Positions 60,587 through 64,000 of a stretch of DNA of 64,000 nucleotides are shown one piece after another; position 1 is the stretch's first letter; each line of letters starts with the position of its first letter. A model generated the notes under the pieces. That model saw only the letters and a list, made by a program, of their open reading frames with translations, made no database searches and was not told the origin of the DNA. The stretch lies in NCBI RefSeq assembly GCF_947495675.1, contig NZ_CANLZX010000011.1, positions 62,001-126,000 of the forward strand, written 5' to 3'. Both the position numbers and the translations under genes were made by a program. Origin of the DNA: an uncultured Algibacter sp. (lineage in GTDB: Bacteria > Bacteroidota > Bacteroidia > Flavobacteriales > Flavobacteriaceae).

Positions 60587-61843
60587 ATGAAGAAAGCCCT
60601 ATTCATATTATTACTATTACTCTCTACGCATACTTATGCTTCTTACATATTAATTCCTATGGATGTAGAGAGTCAAAAAAACCATTTAAAAGCTTATGGT
60701 ATTACTTATTGGACCCTCAATAAAGAGTTAAAAGTAAAATGGTTACTTAATTATAAAGGAGGTTCCTTTTTATTGCCAGACACCGAAGCTATTCAACGAG
60801 AATGTCAAATTAGAGGTGTTTCTTTTGAAGTAATTTCTAATGCCAAAGCAGAAACAATTTTAGAAGATATAGCAAGTCCTAGTCAAAATATGGAAGCAGT
60901 TGTGTTAGAAAAAGCTCCTAAAATTGCTGTATATACACCAAATGGAAAACAACCATGGGACGATGCAGTAACTATGGTATTACAATATGCCGAAATTCCT
61001 TATGAAACAGTATATGATGAGGAAGTTTTAAACGATGGTTTATTACTTTTTGATTGGTTACACCTTCATCATGAAGATTTTACAGGTCAATATGGTAAAT
61101 TTTATGCCCAATATAGAGCATCTTCTTGGTATATTGAAGAGAAAAAAGAGGCAGAAAACCTAGCTCAAAAATTAGGTTACGAAAAAGTTTCAGAAGAAAA
61201 ATTAGCAGTTGCTTTAAAAATTAGAGATTACGTAATTGGAGGAGGCTTTATGTTTGCTATGTGTAGTGCTACAGATAGTTTCGATATTGCACTTTCTGCA
61301 GAAGGGATTGATATTTGCGAACCAATGTTTGATGGTGATGGAAGTGATGCTGGGTACCAGAACAAAATTGATTATAGTAAAACCTTTGCGTTTTCAAATT
61401 ATATATTAGAAAGAAACCCTAAGATTTATGAGTTTTCATCTATTGATATGACTAGAAAGCGAAAAATCCCCAAAACAACAGATTATTTTTCTCTTATGGA
61501 ATTTTCTGCTAAATGGGATCCAATTCCAACTATGTTATGTCAAAACCATACAGCATTAGTAAAAGGTTTTATGGGGCAAACAACATCATTTACAAGAGAT
61601 GAAATAAAATCAAATGTATTGGTATTGGGTGAAACCAAAATAAATGGTGAAGCCAAATATATTCACGGAATAAAAGGAAAAGGGTTTTTTACATTTTATG
61701 GCGGGCACGATCCAGAAGATTACCAGCATAGAGTAGGAGATGCAAAAACAGAACTAGATTTGCATCCAACTTCACCAGGTTACAGACTTATATTAAACAA
61801 TGTTTTATTTCCTGCGGCCAAAAAGAAGAAACAAAAAACTTAA
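60587..61843 (+). CDS. secreted protein of the group labelled 'asparagine synthetase B'
   Basis: This 418-residue protein starts at the ATG at 60587, chosen because a signal peptide begins there (MKKALFILLLLLSTHTYAS). The longer frame runs back into dnaB and has no signal. The mature part (SYILIPMDVESQKNHLKAYG, EVISNAKAETILEDIASPSQN, ENPKIAVYTPNGKQPWDDAV, LFDWLHLHHEDFTGQYGKFY, GFMFAMCSATDSFDIAL) lacks an N-terminal catalytic Cys and an ATP-pyrophosphatase loop. It therefore cannot be a true asparagine synthetase. The latter part resembles glutamine-amidotransferase-like (ThuA/class I) folds. Periplasmic or secreted; function unknown. Confidence 0.8.
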   Translation: MKKALFILLLLLSTHTYASYILIPMDVESQKNHLKAYGITYWTLNKELKVKWLLNYKGGSFLLPDTEAIQRECQIRGVSFEVISNAKAETILEDIASPSQNMEAVVLEKAPKIAVYTPNGKQPWDDAVTMVLQYAEIPYETVYDEEVLNDGLLLFDWLHLHHEDFTGQYGKFYAQYRASSWYIEEKKEAENLAQKLGYEKVSEEKLAVALKIRDYVIGGGFMFAMCSATDSFDIALSAEGIDICEPMFDGDGSDAGYQNKIDYSKTFAFSNYILERNPKIYEFSSIDMTRKRKIPKTTDYFSLMEFSAKWDPIPTMLCQNHTALVKGFMGQTTSFTRDEIKSNVLVLGETKINGEAKYIHGIKGKGFFTFYGGHDPEDYQHRVGDAKTELDLHPTSPGYRLILNNVLFPAAKKKKQKT

Positions 61844-61890
61844 TTTTTGTATCTTAAGTAAAACTTTTTTTAAACAAACAATTATACAAT

Positions 61891-62169
61891 ATGGCATCTA
61901 AAAAAGCAATCATAAAAAAAATACAAATCGTTTTAACAAAGCATTTTGATACGCCAGAGGATGCTTTTAACTTCTTTGATAAAAATGGAGATGGTAAATT
62001 GTCTAAAGCTGAAATTGTAAAGCTATTAAAGGAAGCCGAAATTAGTGGTTTTATTCGTGGTTTGGTGGGCTCAACACTTATTAATGGTTATGATGATGAT
62101 GGAGATGGTGAAATAAACTGGAAAGAATTTAAAAAAGCAGTAGCAGAAATGGCAAAAGATATTGATTAA
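61891..62169 (+). CDS. two-EF-hand calcium-binding protein
   Basis: This 92-residue cytosolic protein has two canonical 12-residue EF-hand loops: DKNGDGKLSKAE (about 31-42) and DDDGDGEINWKE (about 70-81). Both have Asp at position 1, Gly at 6 and Glu at 12. Helices flank each loop. There is no signal peptide, so it differs from the secreted calcium-binding TSP3 proteins of the window. It may buffer or sense calcium. Next genes (yjbQ, 15 bases on) give no specific hint. Confidence 0.9.
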   Translation: MASKKAIIKKIQIVLTKHFDTPEDAFNFFDKNGDGKLSKAEIVKLLKEAEISGFIRGLVGSTLINGYDDDGDGEINWKEFKKAVAEMAKDID

Positions 62170-62184
62170 TTCTTTGTTGTAAAT

Positions 62185-62607
62185 ATGAAGTGGTTCCAAA
62201 AAGAGTTAAAACTAAAACCATTTAATAGAGGTTTTCATTTAATTACAGACGACATTTTACATGCTATTCCTGAAATTAATCAAATAAAAATAGGGCAGAT
62301 GCAGGTGTTTATTAAACATACATCGGCTAGTTTAACTATTAACGAAAATGCAGATTATACAGTACGGTTAGATTTTGAAAGCCATTTTAATAAAATGGTA
62401 CCAGAAAACGCACCTTATTATAAACATACGTATGAAGGCCCCGATGATATGCCTGCACATATTAAAGCTTCATTACTAAGCACATCAGTACATATACCAA
62501 TTACAAACGGAGCACCAAATTTAGGTATTTGGCAAGGTGTTTATTTATGCGAACATCGAGATTACGGAGGGTCAAGAAATCTTGTAATTACAGTTTACGG
62601 AACTTAA
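62185..62607 (+). CDS. yjbQ: YjbQ family (secondary thiamine-phosphate synthase-like)
   Basis: This 140-residue protein has the UPF0047/YjbQ marks: GFHLITDDILHAIPEI, VFIKHTSASLTINENAD, DMPAHIKASLLSTSVHIPITNG, LGIWQGVYLCEHRDYGG. This protein has a low thiamine-phosphate-synthase-like activity in E. coli, though its physiological role is unclear. It shares a 4-base TTAA stop overlap with the convergent HAD gene. Confidence 0.92.
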   Translation: MKWFQKELKLKPFNRGFHLITDDILHAIPEINQIKIGQMQVFIKHTSASLTINENADYTVRLDFESHFNKMVPENAPYYKHTYEGPDDMPAHIKASLLSTSVHIPITNGAPNLGIWQGVYLCEHRDYGGSRNLVITVYGT

Positions 62608-63413
62608 AGTTTAGCTTTTATAAGTTTATCTAAAATAAATTCTACTCCAAAATTATCGTTACTTTTTGTTTTATGGTTGGCTATGGCTAACACATTATCA
62701 TGAGCATTGGCCATGGCGAAGCTATAAGTCGCTAGTTTTAGCATTTCAATATCATTATTATAATCGCCAAATATTAAAGTTTCATCCTGCGAAATATTGT
62801 AATTTTCCTGTAACATATTTATAGCATGACCTTTATTTGCTAAATCATCCGAGATATCAACCCAGTTTTTCCCAGATACTTTTATTTTATATTGGGATTC
62901 AAAAGGTTTAAATAATGGATAAATATGCTTTTCAGAATCTTCAGAGTGGTATAACGCTATTTTTATAATATCCTCTTCTATTTCGTTTATGTTTTTAATG
63001 ATGGAATTTTTAGGATAATACTCTTCTAAAGTATGTAGTAATCCATTAGCCATAGATTTTTTATTAAAATATGCTTTTGAAGGTGTGCAAAAAACCGGGT
63101 GTATATGGGTATTACTATCTATCAAATTAACTATCTCAATTAAGTTAGTGGTTTCTATAGGAGTCGATAGTAGAAGTTTCTCTTTATTAATAACAATGCC
63201 ACCATTTTCAGCAACAATTATAATATCATCTTTTATGGTATTTAGTTTCTCAATAATACTATAATAAGGTCTCCCACTTGCAGCTACAAATAAAATATTA
63301 TGCTTTTTTAACTCTTTAAATAGTTCAAAAAATAAGGAACTAACTTCGTGTTTGGAATTAAGCAATGTGCCATCCATATCCGTTACTACAAGTTTTATTT
63401 GAGATAAATCCAT
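62604..63413 (-). CDS. Cof-type HAD-IIB hydrolase
   Basis: This 269-residue phosphatase has the nucleophile motif VVTDMDGTLLNS (Asp as nucleophile and acid/base), the motif II AASGRPYYS, the Lys motif region NKGHAINML, and the late acidic motif IIFGDYNNDIEML. A C2-type cap lies between (about 85-190). Substrates of this subfamily are sugar or nucleotide phosphates; the specific one is unknown. A TAAGTTTG element precedes it. Confidence 0.92.
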   Translation of the reverse strand: MDLSQIKLVVTDMDGTLLNSKHEVSSLFFELFKELKKHNILFVAASGRPYYSIIEKLNTIKDDIIIVAENGGIVINKEKLLLSTPIETTNLIEIVNLIDSNTHIHPVFCTPSKAYFNKKSMANGLLHTLEEYYPKNSIIKNINEIEEDIIKIALYHSEDSEKHIYPLFKPFESQYKIKVSGKNWVDISDDLANKGHAINMLQENYNISQDETLIFGDYNNDIEMLKLATYSFAMANAHDNVLAIANHKTKSNDNFGVEFILDKLIKAKL

Positions 63414-63428
63414 AAATATATTTAATTA

Positions 63429-63436
63429 CAAACTTA
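63429..63436 (-). promoter_or_regulatory. candidate -7 element (TAAGTTTG) for the HAD gene
   Basis: This is a TAnnTTTG match on the minus strand, 15 bases before the ATG at 63413. It lies just after the rplT terminator. Confidence 0.45.
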
Positions 63437-63470
63437 GTGTACTTTATTAAAATAGATGTTAATAACAAAT

Positions 63471-63501
63471 AAAAAATCCGACTCTTACGAATCGGATTTT
63501 T
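63471..63501 (-). terminator. terminator of the rpmI-rplT transcript
   Basis: The 10-bp stem AAAAATCCGA/TCGGATTTTT has a 10-base loop, with T-runs on both strands. It starts 40 bases after the rplT stop. Confidence 0.85.
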
Positions 63502-63541
63502 AAATTAAGCGAATAATATGTTTTACAATAGGCTAAGCGCC

Positions 63542-63886
63542 TTATTTTACTTTATCAACTACAGCTTTAAAAGCTTCTGGGTTATTCATAGCTAAATCTG
63601 CTAAAACCTTACGGTTTAATTCAATATCATTAGCTTTTAATTTTCCCATAAATTGAGAATAAGATAAACCATGTTCTCTGGCTCCTGCGTTAATACGCGT
63701 AATCCATAATGCACGGAATGTTCTCTTTTTTGCTCTACGGTCTCTGTACGAATATTGCATCGCTTTATCAACCGCATTTTTTGCTACTGTCCAAACGTTT
63801 TTACGTCTTCCAAAGTAACCTTTTGCTTGTTTAAGCACCTTTTTTCTTCTGGCTCTTTTAGCTACAGAATTTACTGATCTTGGCAT
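63542..63886 (-). CDS. rplT: 50S ribosomal protein L20
   Basis: This 114-residue highly basic rRNA-binding protein has a long N-terminal extension ([30 protein letters not shown]) and a globular domain ([29 protein letters not shown]), both diagnostic. It is essential early in 50S assembly and in other phyla regulates its own operon. It lies immediately downstream of the end of rpmI, the conserved infC-rpmI-rplT order. Confidence 0.97.
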   Translation of the reverse strand: MPRSVNSVAKRARRKKVLKQAKGYFGRRKNVWTVAKNAVDKAMQYSYRDRRAKKRTFRALWITRINAGAREHGLSYSQFMGKLKANDIELNRKVLADLAMNNPEAFKAVVDKVK

Positions 63887-63963
63887 AATTTTAAATGTTT
63901 TTTGTAGTAGGCGGCCAAATAAATGACACTTTTTAACGAGCCTAACTCCAGGGTTTATTAATT

Positions 63964-63981
63964 GTTTTAACCGATTAAAAC
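63964..63981 (-). promoter_or_regulatory. small hairpin in the rpmI-rplT spacer
   Basis: The 7-bp perfect stem GTTTTAA/TTAAAAC with a TCGG tetraloop on the minus strand follows the rpmI stop by five bases. It may be part of L20 leader control or processing. The 100-base spacer is longer than a simple intercistronic gap. Confidence 0.35.
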
Positions 63982-63986
63982 GAATG

Positions 63987-64000
63987 TTACTTTAAACGCA
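63987..64000 (-). CDS. rpmI: 50S ribosomal protein L35, last codons only
   Basis: In the leftward frame the window edge gives CGT TTA AAG TAA, that is R-L-K-stop, preceded by two bases of another codon. This agrees with the basic end of flavobacterial L35 and with the conserved position upstream of rplT. Only a few residues are visible, so the call rests mostly on gene order. Confidence 0.45.

Overview
The window is visibly A+T-rich and reads as a chromosome segment from a flavobacterium (Bacteroidota, family Flavobacteriaceae, probably marine and yellow-pigmented). The evidence is as follows. Four very large secreted proteins end in the type B sorting domain of the type IX secretion system. 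Promoters follow the Bacteroidota pattern TTG-N19-TAnnTTTG, with exact 19-base spacing before four genes. There is a crtI-crtB-crtZ-crtY zeaxanthin-type operon, along with Bacteroidota-restricted families (DUF5606, TPR/HisKA_2 kinases paired with LytTR regulators). Genus cannot be settled from sequence alone. No insertion sequence, prophage, integrase or CRISPR array was seen.

Layout. 1-8.9 kb: a partial NAD-dependent epimerase, a two-component pair, a sterol-desaturase-like membrane oxygenase, lysA, sucC and two small conserved proteins. 8.9-10.9 kb: uvrB. 10.9-26.5 kb: four consecutive, same-strand giant surface proteins. They share a CTD and a roughly 95-100-residue Cys/Asp-rich repeat (about 21 copies in total), but each carries a different N-terminal head. 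An ABC-2 exporter pair lies directly upstream. 28.4-33.5 kb: an unassigned kinase-like protein, a pRiA4b ORF-3 protein, and a leftward yrdC-cca-GNAT-COX15 run. 33.5-38.1 kb: a compact surface-glycan block with a Kdo-kinase-like protein, GT2, CDP-glycerol transferase, Stealth phosphotransferase and TupA-like ATP-grasp. 38.2-41.3 kb: dapD, a small secreted protein behind a long structured leader, ruvX, def and DUF5606. 41.4-43.7 kb: a Crp/Fnr regulator, a lipoprotein with two RskA-like repeats, and a TlpA thioredoxin. 43.7-48.6 kb: the carotenoid operon headed by a CarH-type B12 photoreceptor repressor. 48.8-51.3 kb: an octaheme cytochrome lipoprotein, tRNA-Leu(GAG) and tRNA-Lys(UUU). 51.4-64 kb: housekeeping genes (aroK, a pyrR-like PRTase, tgt, an LptF/G permease, accA, dnaB, yjbQ, HAD, rplT, and the tail of rpmI) interspersed with an FKBP lipoprotein, an outer-membrane barrel, an EF-hand protein and a secreted protein of the group usually labelled 'asparagine synthetase B'.

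How the parts work together. The crt genes should make zeaxanthin, or a derivative, from phytoene. The adjacent MerR-B12 protein keeps the Wx9EH light-sensing signature, so light-induced carotenogenesis is the likely logic. The glycan block combines three ways of adding phosphate or phosphodiester groups to a surface glycan. The T9SS block looks like an expanding, head-swapping family of repeat adhesins. A Crp/Fnr gene ends in a palindrome centred about 42 bases upstream of the predicted start of the next gene's transcript, the class II activator geometry.

The strongest leads are the head-swapped T9SS family, the CarH-carotenoid switch, the phosphoglycan block, the unassigned kinase-like protein at 28391-29455, and recurring TTG starts. 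The strands carry several tail-to-tail gene pairs that share stop codons, so the region is tightly packed. All functional statements rest on motif reading; no database search was run.
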